In this document: in pieces, positions 21,133-27,670 of the stretch
How the letters are laid out: each line of letters starts with the position of its first letter
How positions within the stretch are numbered: the stretch's first letter is position 1
Position numbers and translations under genes: made by a program
Notes under the pieces: model-generated
What the model was told of the DNA's origin: nothing
What the model saw: only the letters and a program-made list of their open reading frames with translations
Databases searched by the model: none
Assembly: GCA_020851885.1 (NCBI GenBank)
Contig: JADZBW010000208.1
Coordinates: 1 to 27,670, forward strand
DNA: 27,670 bases
Origin: Fimbriimonadaceae bacterium
GTDB lineage: Bacteria; Armatimonadota; Fimbriimonadia; Fimbriimonadales; Fimbriimonadaceae
Reading direction: 5' to 3'

Positions 21133-23499
21133 ATGGCCCAAATTGCCGATGTCATTGGCGAGATCGAGAAGCGCCGGAAGGAGCAGATTCTTCGATTGCT
21201 GGCCGAGCCGGATGGACTCACTTGGTGCCATGAACACACCAACCTCGTCGATGAAGCCATTTTGGCGATTTTCCATCATCTGCAGTCGCCGCACCCCGCT
21301 CTCGCGGGCGTCGATATTGTGGCAACTGGCGGCTATGGCCGGTGCGAACTGGCTCCCTACTCCGATGTCGACTTAACCCTGATTCCGCCCGACGAATCCT
21401 CACCGGAACTGGACCGCGCGATCCGCGCTTTCTTCCAGGAACTTCACCGGTCCATTGGCACCGTTCTGGGCCTCGGCATTGGCTACGCATATCGGTTGAT
21501 TTCCGATGCCCCTGGGCTGGATGCCAAATCGCGGACCGGGCTCGTGGATGCCAGGCTTCTTGCCGGCCAAGGTCGCCAGTTTATGGCCCTGAACGAACAA
21601 CTGGACGCCACGATGGCCGCTGGAGAGTTCATCCTTGCCAAGATCAAGGAGAGAGAAGCCGCATTTGCCAGGACCCACGAAACGCCGCTTGTCGTCGAAC
21701 CCCACCTGAAAGAGGGAGCGGGGGGCCTCCGGTGCTTCCACTGTGCCAATTGGATTCGACAAGCGATTGGCGAACGGGAAGCAAAGCCGACCAGGGCTTT
21801 CGAACATATCATTCGAACCCGAAATATCCTTCACGCCATCGCTGGCAAACCTCAGGACCTACTCACCCGGTCCCGTCAAGAGGAGTTGTTCCGACGCACG
21901 GGCCGAGACCCTGATGCCGGCATGTCGGACATCACGCTCGCGGCATGCGACCTCCATCGCAACTACCAACATGCCACCGAACAACTTCAGGACTCCCGTT
22001 TCAGCCTATCCCGAAGCGTTCTCTACACGCGCGGAGAGGCACGGATTCTCGACGAATCGGATGCAGGTGAATCGGCGGTGGGGATCGCGATGGCGACCGC
22101 TCTCGGCCTCCGAGTCTCCGATCTCCAGCCCAGCCCAGGCGGCAAGACCTCGGGAGCCGCTGCCGCCTACGCCGTCTCCACCGGCGAAGCCACCCTCCGC
22201 AATTTGGACAAGGCCGGGCTCCTGGAGCACCTCCTGCCGGAACTCACTCGGTGCCGGACTTTGATGCCCCGGGACAACGTCCACCGCTACACCGTCTTCG
22301 AGCATACGCTTCAAGTCGTCAGGTGGCTGGACCACATCCCTCCCGCTTCCTTCCTCGCCGACATTCGTGATGGAATCCACGATCTCGAGCCCCTCTATCT
22401 CGCCGCCCTCGTTCATGACATCGGTAAGTTCGATGAGTCCAGGCCCCACAGTGAAACGGGATCCGAGATGGCCGCCAAGATCTGCGAGCGTTGGCACCTA
22501 TCGCAAGACGCCGCCGAAATCGTCCGTTGGTTGGTTGCCGAGCACCTCACCATGATGCGCTTCATTAGGCTCAGGGACCTTCAAAATCCCGAAACGATCC
22601 GTGAATTCACCAACATCGCCAGGGACAGGACCCACCTCGACCTTCTGACCCTCCTAACTTGGGCCGATGTCAATGCGGTGGCTCCCGGCGCCTGGACCTC
22701 GGCCCAAGAGTCGTTCCTGCAGGATCTGCATCGTCGCACCAGCGAAGCGATGGAGGCCGAGAATCCCGTGCCGTTCGATGCCGCCCAGCACCGCCAACGC
22801 CTCATGCGGCAGCTGCGAGAGGAAGTACCCGAGGCAGATCTCGGCCGGTTCGTCGAATCCCTTCCCCCCTATTACTTGGCCAGCACACCGCCTAACCTGG
22901 TCAAGCTCCACTATCAGTTGGTCAAGAAGGCGCAAAACGGAGAGTCGACCGTCGAAGCGTTCACCCAAAACGAGATCAATGCCACCGACATCACCGTCTG
23001 CACGCGCGATGCCAAGGGGCTCCTGAGCCGCCTGCTGGGGATCTTCTACGCATTCGACCTCAGCGTTTCGGGAATCCGGGCCTGCACCACGGAGACCGAT
23101 GACCCGGTCGCCTTGGACACGTTCACCGTCAGCTATGGCGGGCGTCCTGTGCCCAATGCCACCCGCGCCAGTATCAGCAGCGCGATCCTGGCCGTCCTCA
23201 AGGGAGAACGCCTCACTGCGGACATCATGCGCGAGCGCGGCAAGGATCCAGATCGGGATCAGGAAGATTTCTCCTACACCTTCATCCCCGGCACACCCGC
23301 CGTTCTTGAGGTGCGGGCACCAAGGGGTCGAGGGATGCCTTATCGCTTCAGCCGATTGATCGCCGCACAGGGATGGAATACCTTTGCCGCCCGGGTCGGC
23401 CAATGGGCCGATTCCGCCGCCGCGACTTTCTACATCGGCAGCGGCGATGGCGAGCGTCTGACCAAAGAAGCGGTGGAAGCAGTACTCGGCAAACGGTAG
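21133..23499 (+). CDS. glnD: [Protein-PII] uridylyltransferase/uridylyl-removing enzyme-like
   Basis: 788 residues, close to the usual GlnD length. The nucleotidyltransferase motif GGYGRCELAPYSDVDL is at 66-81, with metal ligands D78 and D80. PHLKEGAGGLRCFH follows, matching the GlnD linker signature. The HD domain carries H391 (FEHTL) and H428-D429 (LVHDIGK), as needed for the uridylyl-removing activity. Two C-terminal ACT domains lie at about 617-700 (TDITVCTRDAKGLLSRLLGIFYAF) and 715-788. The enzyme reads glutamine and modifies PII, controlling nitrogen assimilation. No PII, ammonium transporter or glutamine synthetase gene is in the window. AGGA five bases before the ATG supports the start. 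It follows the sigma operon by 12 bases and may be read through from it. GlnD is the likeliest assignment. Confidence 0.9.
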   Translation: MAQIADVIGEIEKRRKEQILRLLAEPDGLTWCHEHTNLVDEAILAIFHHLQSPHPALAGVDIVATGGYGRCELAPYSDVDLTLIPPDESSPELDRAIRAFFQELHRSIGTVLGLGIGYAYRLISDAPGLDAKSRTGLVDARLLAGQGRQFMALNEQLDATMAAGEFILAKIKEREAAFARTHETPLVVEPHLKEGAGGLRCFHCANWIRQAIGEREAKPTRAFEHIIRTRNILHAIAGKPQDLLTRSRQEELFRRTGRDPDAGMSDITLAACDLHRNYQHATEQLQDSRFSLSRSVLYTRGEARILDESDAGESAVGIAMATALGLRVSDLQPSPGGKTSGAAAAYAVSTGEATLRNLDKAGLLEHLLPELTRCRTLMPRDNVHRYTVFEHTLQVVRWLDHIPPASFLADIRDGIHDLEPLYLAALVHDIGKFDESRPHSETGSEMAAKICERWHLSQDAAEIVRWLVAEHLTMMRFIRLRDLQNPETIREFTNIARDRTHLDLLTLLTWADVNAVAPGAWTSAQESFLQDLHRRTSEAMEAENPVPFDAAQHRQRLMRQLREEVPEADLGRFVESLPPYYLASTPPNLVKLHYQLVKKAQNGESTVEAFTQNEINATDITVCTRDAKGLLSRLLGIFYAFDLSVSGIRACTTETDDPVALDTFTVSYGGRPVPNATRASISSAILAVLKGERLTADIMRERGKDPDRDQEDFSYTFIPGTPAVLEVRAPRGRGMPYRFSRLIAAQGWNTFAARVGQWADSAAATFYIGSGDGERLTKEAVEAVLGKR

Positions 23500-23502
23500 T
23501 TT

Positions 23503-23561
23503 TGGCTGCCCGTCTCAAGCGGCAGTCGCGTGGTCTGGGAGCCGAATCTCGCTTGCTCCCA
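23503..23561. terminator. Two tandem hairpins between convergent glnD and rqcH
   Basis: The 120-base convergent gap contains two hairpins. Hairpin one: 23503-23510 pairs with 23521-23528 (core CTGCC/GGCAG, two wobbles, 10-base loop). Hairpin two: 23536-23542 (TGGGAGC) pairs perfectly with 23555-23561 (GCTCCCA), 12-base loop. Neither has a T-run on either strand. Possible bidirectional terminators. The rest of the gap shows nothing else. Confidence 0.4.
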
Positions 23562-23619
23562 ATCACTTGGAGGACCCTCCCGATAAGTAGGTAGCCGTCT
23601 CAGAAATGCCATTCGTTGC

Positions 23620-25251
23620 TCAGCCCTCGACGTGCAGAGTCTTTTCGTGCGTGTAAAGCGCGGTTCCCTTCGGCCCGCCTTTCGGTTTTCGCACGTACTT
23701 CTTGAGCGTGTAATCCACCGGGACATACCCGGCATGCTTACTCGGCGAGTTCTGCACTGCGACCTTCGCGGCAAACATCAGCGTCTCTTTTTGGACCCTG
23801 TCGGGCTGGTTTCGAGTCTGGATGACCACGTGGGCGGAGGTAGATCCACGAATATGCAGCCACCAATCGTTTGGCTTTGCCACGCGCAACGTCAGATAGT
23901 CATTGCTCTCCGCATTCTCGCCGTAGAGGACGGCATAGCCTCCAGGACCCAGCAACTCACGGACCCGATGCCCCTCATAGGGACGGTCTTCCTTATTTGC
24001 TTTCGGGGGTGGCGGTTTGTTCAGCCACCGACGCCCTTTCGCTTCTTCGTGCAGATCCTCTATCGCCCGCAACCGATCTGCCGACTCCACGCGGGCGGAA
24101 AACGCCTCCAAGTCGGCCAGATCCGCTTGGAGTCGGGCAAGCTGATCCCGCACCATCCCAAGCCTCGCTTTGGCTCGCTTGGCTTTGTCGAAGAAGCGAT
24201 TGGCGTTCTGCTTGAAGTCCTGCTCAGGATCGAGGCGAATCTCGATCGCGTTGCCTTCGTAGTCGATTGCTTCGAGCTTCTCGGCTCCCGCTTCCAACGC
24301 CGAGCCATAGGCCAGGATGAGCTCGCCCTGGATCTGCCACTTCCCGGCCCCTTCACCCGCGGCGACGGCCTGCGTCAGATCGTGGATCGCGGTTTCCCGT
24401 GCCAGGCGGACCCTCGCAAGCTGGTTCTGAAGAGTGGCTTTGAGCTGACGGGCGGCAGCATCGGGAATGGCCTGGTCATAGTGTTGCTCCAGGGCTACCG
24501 ATATGGATTTCCGGGCAACAACCGGCAATTCAAGCACGGAAACGTCGAGCGGATAGGCTCCCGAACCTGGGACGAGGACCGGCGAGTACCGTCCCGCGAG
24601 GACAGCTTCTTGAACGAGCTTTAAGCCTTCCGTCTTTCCCGTCTTTTCGATCAGTCTAAGCAGAAATGGCGACGCCCCTTCGCACTCTTTAAGCTCGTCG
24701 GATGGCAACGCGGACAGCAAGGAGGGCCGGACGGCAAAGGGTGGGGGCTCATATTTGACGCCCGCCTGAATCGGCCGAATGCTCTTGTTCTTGTTGATCC
24801 ACTTTGCCGCCGCGACCACGCGATGGGTGGCATCCAGAAGCATGAGGTTGGAGTGCTTCCCCATGATCTCCGCCACCAGAAGGAACTCGCCTTCTGGGCC
24901 CTCGAAGTCGATCTCCAGCACACGGTCAAACCGAACTTGGCGGACCGCCATGATTCTGGAAACCCCGATCCGGGATCTCAGAGCCGTGCAGAATTGGGGT
25001 GGCTGAATGGGATTCGCCGGCTTTCTGGTGCTCAGGTGAGCCCGAGAGAATTCGGCATGGCAACTCAACAACAGATGCCCGACGCCCGCCGGTCCATAGA
25101 GCTCGAAGACGACCTCGGTCTCGGTGGGCTGGCTGATGCGTTGCACCTTGCCGCCCACCAAGCCCTGAAGCTCGTGAACGACGCTAGCCAACGCGAGACT
25201 GTCGAAGGGGATTCTCAAGAACCTGTTTGTACCCGCCTGAGCGGCATTCAC
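23620..25251 (-). CDS. rqcH: RqcH (NFACT family) ribosome-quality-control protein
   Basis: 543 residues. In bacteria RqcH binds obstructed 50S subunits and directs addition of C-terminal alanine tails to stalled nascent chains, marking them for degradation. NFACT-N opens with IPFDSLALASVVHELQGLVGGKVQRISQP; the essential D-R pair is D109-R110 (RFDRVLEIDF). EIMGKHSNLMLLD follows (about 128-140). A coiled-coil middle spans about 285-400, and the NFACT-R domain carries NDWWLHIRGSTSAHVVI and the end KPKGGPKGTALYTHEKTLHVE. The start is GTG at 25251 without a well-placed ribosome site; no other in-frame start fits better. It lies 30 bases after oligoendopeptidase F on the same strand. Older annotation would call it fibronectin-binding protein A; that name is misleading. 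Confidence 0.93.
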   Translation of the reverse strand: MNAAQAGTNRFLRIPFDSLALASVVHELQGLVGGKVQRISQPTETEVVFELYGPAGVGHLLLSCHAEFSRAHLSTRKPANPIQPPQFCTALRSRIGVSRIMAVRQVRFDRVLEIDFEGPEGEFLLVAEIMGKHSNLMLLDATHRVVAAAKWINKNKSIRPIQAGVKYEPPPFAVRPSLLSALPSDELKECEGASPFLLRLIEKTGKTEGLKLVQEAVLAGRYSPVLVPGSGAYPLDVSVLELPVVARKSISVALEQHYDQAIPDAAARQLKATLQNQLARVRLARETAIHDLTQAVAAGEGAGKWQIQGELILAYGSALEAGAEKLEAIDYEGNAIEIRLDPEQDFKQNANRFFDKAKRAKARLGMVRDQLARLQADLADLEAFSARVESADRLRAIEDLHEEAKGRRWLNKPPPPKANKEDRPYEGHRVRELLGPGGYAVLYGENAESNDYLTLRVAKPNDWWLHIRGSTSAHVVIQTRNQPDRVQKETLMFAAKVAVQNSPSKHAGYVPVDYTLKKYVRKPKGGPKGTALYTHEKTLHVEG

Positions 25252-25281
25252 CTAGGCATCCGATTTCCTGTGCGACAGGAG

Positions 25282-27048
25282 CTAGCTCAGCTTCTCAAAC
25301 CGATCGACATCCAACTCAATTTGGGCCAGGCTCGCCGACCAGAATTCCTCGCTGCGCACGTCGATTCCAAATCGATCCGCCAGCGTCGACGCATCGGCCA
25401 ATCCCGTCGAGGAAAGCAAGTCGTCATAGCGCGCCTTGAACGGCTCAGGATCCTGGCGATAGATCGCGTAGAGCCCAAGGCCGAATAACAGGCCATACAT
25501 GTACGGGAAATTGTAGAAGGAGTAGGTGCTGTAGTAGTGCGGCTTGACCGCCCACATGTACGGGTGCAGGAGTTCGTCATTCAGTCCATCGCCATAGGTT
25601 TGGCGCTGGGCATCGAGCATCAGTTCGCTAAATTCAGCCGCCGACAACTCTCTTTCCGACCGCTTTGCGAATACTCCCTGCTCGAACAGGTAGCGGCTGG
25701 TGATGTCCACCACCACCTGGCACTGGCCCTGCAGCGACGCTTCTAAAATGGCAAACTGATCGGCTTCACCAACCACTTCGAGCGCCGCTTCCTTGATGAT
25801 CGTCTCGCAGAAAATGCTCGCCGTTTCGGCCAAGGTCATCGGCGTCTCCTTGTTCAGCATGGAACGTTTGGCAAGGCATACGTTATGGTAGGCGTGGCCC
25901 AGCTCGTGGGCCAAGGTACTGACCGAACCGTAGGACGGATCGTAATTCATCAGGATCCGGCTCTCGTCGCCTCGCAATTCCGTGCAATAAGCGCCACCGA
26001 CCTTCCCATTCCTAGGTTCGGCATCGATCCAATTCTCCCGAAAGGCGCGGCGTGCGAAGTCACCCATCGCGGGGCTGTAATTGCCAAAGTTCTCCGCCAC
26101 GAAGTCGCAGGCTTCCTCATACTGCCAACTCTTGGTGGATTCCCCGACCGGCGCGAACAGATCGTAGAAAGCCAGTTTGGATAGCCCAAGGTGCTTCGCC
26201 TTGGCGTTCATGTATCGTCGGAAAGTTGGGAATGACTTGCGGGCAGCCGACAGCATCGCTTCCAAAGTCGGGCGGTCGATCGCGGCGTGGAAGAGAGCTT
26301 GGTCGAGTGGATCAGACCACTTTCTCTGCCGACAAAGCGTCGTGACCTCGCCCTTGATACCATTGAGACAAGCCGCAATCGGAAGCTCATGCTCCTTCCA
26401 GGCCGCGAGTTCGGCATGGTAGGCGGCGGCCCGCCGTGATCGATCCTTCTCATAGGCGATATTTCGGGCGGCCGGCATGGGATAGCTTTCGCCGTCCACG
26501 CTGACCATGATCTGGCTCGTGAGGTTGCTATGGAGCCTCGACCAAGCGGTAGAGCCACTGAGACTGAGGTCGCTCACCAGTGATTCGAGGCGCGGATCCA
26601 TGAGATGCTTGGCTTGGCGCTTGGCATGGCTCAAGGAATATTCGTGATCGCGAACGACATCGCTCTTTGAAGCGGCCGACTCGACATCCAAACCTCCCGA
26701 CCACAATGAGAAGAGGGTCTTCAATTTCTGGAGGCGAATGCTGAGGCCATCGAATTCACTTAACTTTGCCGCGGCGGCCGTGTCGTGCGAGTTGGTGGTG
26801 ACTTGGCATTCCAAGTACGAGGACATCAGCATCCAAGTTTCATAGAGCTCATTGAGAGTCTCGACAACTTGGGCTACGGAATCGGCCGATGGGGTTTCTC
26901 CGCCCGTAACGCGCTCCCGTTCCCATAAATCTTCCGCACGATCCAGCCCTTGACCGAAATTGGACATCGCCGTCGCGAATTCACGGGAATCGACGGATGG
27001 GAAGTAGGGGGTGAGGTCCCAGCGAGGAGAAGCCTTGAGGACAGCCAT
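25282..27048 (-). CDS. pepF: Oligoendopeptidase F (M3B metallopeptidase)
   Basis: 588 residues, the usual PepF length. The zinc motif HELGH is at 381-385, within STLAHELGHAYHN, and ETPMTLAETASIFCE supplies the third ligand glutamate about 25 residues later. The N-terminus WDLTPYFPSVDS matches the family opening, and MYGLLFGLGLYAIYRQD near residue 515 belongs to the C-terminal helical half. The enzyme cleaves short peptides in the cytoplasm and helps recycle products of larger proteases. No signal peptide. The ATG lacks a Shine-Dalgarno; an extended -10-like TGTCACAAT ends five bases upstream, again suggesting a leaderless mRNA. The 68-base gap to the divergent Lrp-type regulator probably holds both promoters. 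Followed by rqcH after 30 bases. Confidence 0.95.
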   Translation of the reverse strand: MAVLKASPRWDLTPYFPSVDSREFATAMSNFGQGLDRAEDLWERERVTGGETPSADSVAQVVETLNELYETWMLMSSYLECQVTTNSHDTAAAAKLSEFDGLSIRLQKLKTLFSLWSGGLDVESAASKSDVVRDHEYSLSHAKRQAKHLMDPRLESLVSDLSLSGSTAWSRLHSNLTSQIMVSVDGESYPMPAARNIAYEKDRSRRAAAYHAELAAWKEHELPIAACLNGIKGEVTTLCRQRKWSDPLDQALFHAAIDRPTLEAMLSAARKSFPTFRRYMNAKAKHLGLSKLAFYDLFAPVGESTKSWQYEEACDFVAENFGNYSPAMGDFARRAFRENWIDAEPRNGKVGGAYCTELRGDESRILMNYDPSYGSVSTLAHELGHAYHNVCLAKRSMLNKETPMTLAETASIFCETIIKEAALEVVGEADQFAILEASLQGQCQVVVDITSRYLFEQGVFAKRSERELSAAEFSELMLDAQRQTYGDGLNDELLHPYMWAVKPHYYSTYSFYNFPYMYGLLFGLGLYAIYRQDPEPFKARYDDLLSSTGLADASTLADRFGIDVRSEEFWSASLAQIELDVDRFEKLS

Positions 27049-27104
27049 GGTTTATTGTGACATTCCTACCGTTCGCATAACTCACGTGGTTCCAAGAGTT
27101 CAAG

Positions 27105-27110
27105 TAACAT
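27105..27110 (+). promoter_or_regulatory. Candidate -10 box, leaderless start of the Lrp-type gene
   Basis: TAACAT ends six bases before the GTG at 27117; no Shine-Dalgarno and no clear -35. Same spacing as at 12136-12141 (-) and close to 18484-18489 (-). Confidence 0.4.
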
Positions 27111-27116
27111 GCGTTC

Positions 27117-27587
27117 GTGTCCATTAAGACCCACCTGGACGAAACCGATGTTCAGATCCTGCACCGGCTGCAGACCGATGGGCGGATTTCAAATACGGAA
27201 CTGGCAAGGCGGGTAAAGCTATCGCCACCCTCTGCACTGCAACGCGTCCGGGCGCTGGAAAAGGCTGGCCTGATTCGTGGCTATGTGGCGCTTCTCGACC
27301 CGGATCGACTGGGCCTGCGGATCACTGCTATCGTCATGATCAGCCTCTCACTACACCAGGAGCAGCCGATCGAGCGGTTTCGTAAGGCGATCCAGGCGAT
27401 ACCGGAAATCATCGAATGCTATCACGTGAGCGGCGACTTCGACTTCCTGCTCAAGGTTGTCGTGAAGGACATGCGCTCCTATGAGGTCTTCTTGCGGGAA
27501 AGGCTCTCCAAGATCAAAGGAATCGGCAAGATCAACACCAACTTCGTGCTGGCGACCAACAAGCAGACGACGTACATCCCTCTCTAG
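27117..27587 (+). CDS. Lrp/AsnC-family transcriptional regulator
   Basis: 156 residues, normal length. The N-terminal winged helix-turn-helix is LDETDVQILHRLQTDGRISNTELARRVKLSPPSALQRVRALEKAGLIRGYVALLD (about 7-61). The C-terminal RAM/ligand domain has IPEIIECYHVSGDFDFLLKVVVKDM, where the G-D-x-D turn is the family signature and an amino-acid effector is usually bound. The start is GTG; a TAACAT box six bases upstream favours a leaderless transcript. Divergent from pepF and followed after nine bases by a cysteine synthase/cystathionine beta-synthase, so it may sense a sulfur amino acid and control one or both neighbours. The effector cannot be read from the sequence. Confidence 0.93.
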   Translation: MSIKTHLDETDVQILHRLQTDGRISNTELARRVKLSPPSALQRVRALEKAGLIRGYVALLDPDRLGLRITAIVMISLSLHQEQPIERFRKAIQAIPEIIECYHVSGDFDFLLKVVVKDMRSYEVFLRERLSKIKGIGKINTNFVLATNKQTTYIPL

Positions 27588-27596
27588 GCAAAGCTC

Positions 27597-27670
27597 ATGG
27601 CCCATATCCTCCCCAACATCCTGGCCGCGATCGGCAACACGCCGCTCATTCGCCTCAATTCGGTTGGCAA
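27597..27670 (+). CDS. Cysteine synthase/cystathionine beta-synthase, 3' end missing
   Basis: Only 24 residues are in the window, beginning MAHILPNILAAIGNTPLIRLN. The IGNTPL-x-RLN segment is the start of the fold-type II PLP enzymes that make cysteine (CysK/CysM) or cystathionine (CBS). The residues before it (ILPNILAAIGNTP) resemble the CBS-type opening ILDNIL..IGNTP slightly more. The frame is open to the right edge, so the PLP lysine and any C-terminal CBS domains cannot be seen. It follows the Lrp-type regulator by nine bases and is probably co-transcribed with it. Confidence 0.85.
   Translation, partial: MAHILPNILAAIGNTPLIRLNSVG

Noticed and set aside
22654..23403. 249-residue open frame on the minus strand inside glnD
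   Set aside because: It is antisense to the HD/ACT region of glnD and has no recognisable motif.
23632..24624. 330-residue open frame on the plus strand opposite rqcH
   Set aside because: RqcH motifs are continuous on the other strand; this frame has no ribosome site or domain.
25280..25289. GAGCTAGCTC palindrome at the end of pepF
   Set aside because: It overlaps the stop codon, has no loop, and a ten-base palindrome is not surprising in a window of this length.
27079..27092. CACGTG-centred palindrome as an Lrp operator
   Set aside because: Beyond the central six bases the arms do not pair, so it is no more than a chance hexamer.

Overview
The window looks like ordinary chromosome from a moderately GC-rich, diderm, free-living heterotroph. 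I see no phage, insertion sequence, CRISPR array, tRNA or rRNA. The best guess at lineage is Armatimonadota (Fimbriimonadia-like). This rests on an LptD/OstA-like outer-membrane protein, many secreted proteins of no known family whose signal peptides end in AQ/GQ-type sites, bacterial RqcH, type-5 uracil-DNA glycosylase, tandem sulfatases and tightly packed genes. The lineage is an inference from style and content; there is no rRNA to test it.

Layout. 1-2397 (+): two sulfatases joined by an ATGA overlap, the first cut by the window edge. 2394-6828 (-): an MFS transporter with its own near-consensus sigma70 promoter, then a secreted protein of unknown function, a dienelactone hydrolase and an RluD-type pseudouridine synthase. 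6886-11794 (+): a large secreted protein with an STN-like N-terminus, a strong hairpin, then alanine dehydrogenase, a small secreted protein and an ArgC-like protein without its catalytic cysteine, the last three joined by 4-base overlaps. 11791-12796: a divergent pair, FmdB-type zinc ribbon (-) and type-5 uracil-DNA glycosylase (+), with starts 19 bases apart. 12788-18476 (-): LptD-like protein, glycogen debranching enzyme, TPR membrane protein and aspartic protease with PDZ. 18564-21120 (+): ECF sigma factor, zinc-binding anti-sigma factor and an unknown multi-pass membrane protein. 21133-23499 (+): GlnD-type uridylyltransferase. 23620-27048 (-): oligoendopeptidase F and RqcH. 27117-27670 (+): Lrp/AsnC regulator and the start of a cysteine synthase/cystathionine beta-synthase.

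How it fits together. The clearest regulatory unit is the sigma/anti-sigma/membrane-protein operon, divergent from the LptD-like gene. It suggests an envelope-stress circuit, and its promoter region carries both a sigma70-like and an ECF-like candidate. The most unusual single gene is the 236-residue ArgC-like protein at 11084-11794, which keeps the C-terminal fold signature but lacks the NAD(P)-binding half and the active-site cysteine. A recurring feature is a -10-like TANNNT box only 6-8 bases before a start codon with no Shine-Dalgarno, which suggests several leaderless transcripts. No intergenic stretch exceeds 300 bases; the longest (23500-23619 and 9178-9294) hold hairpins and are described below.
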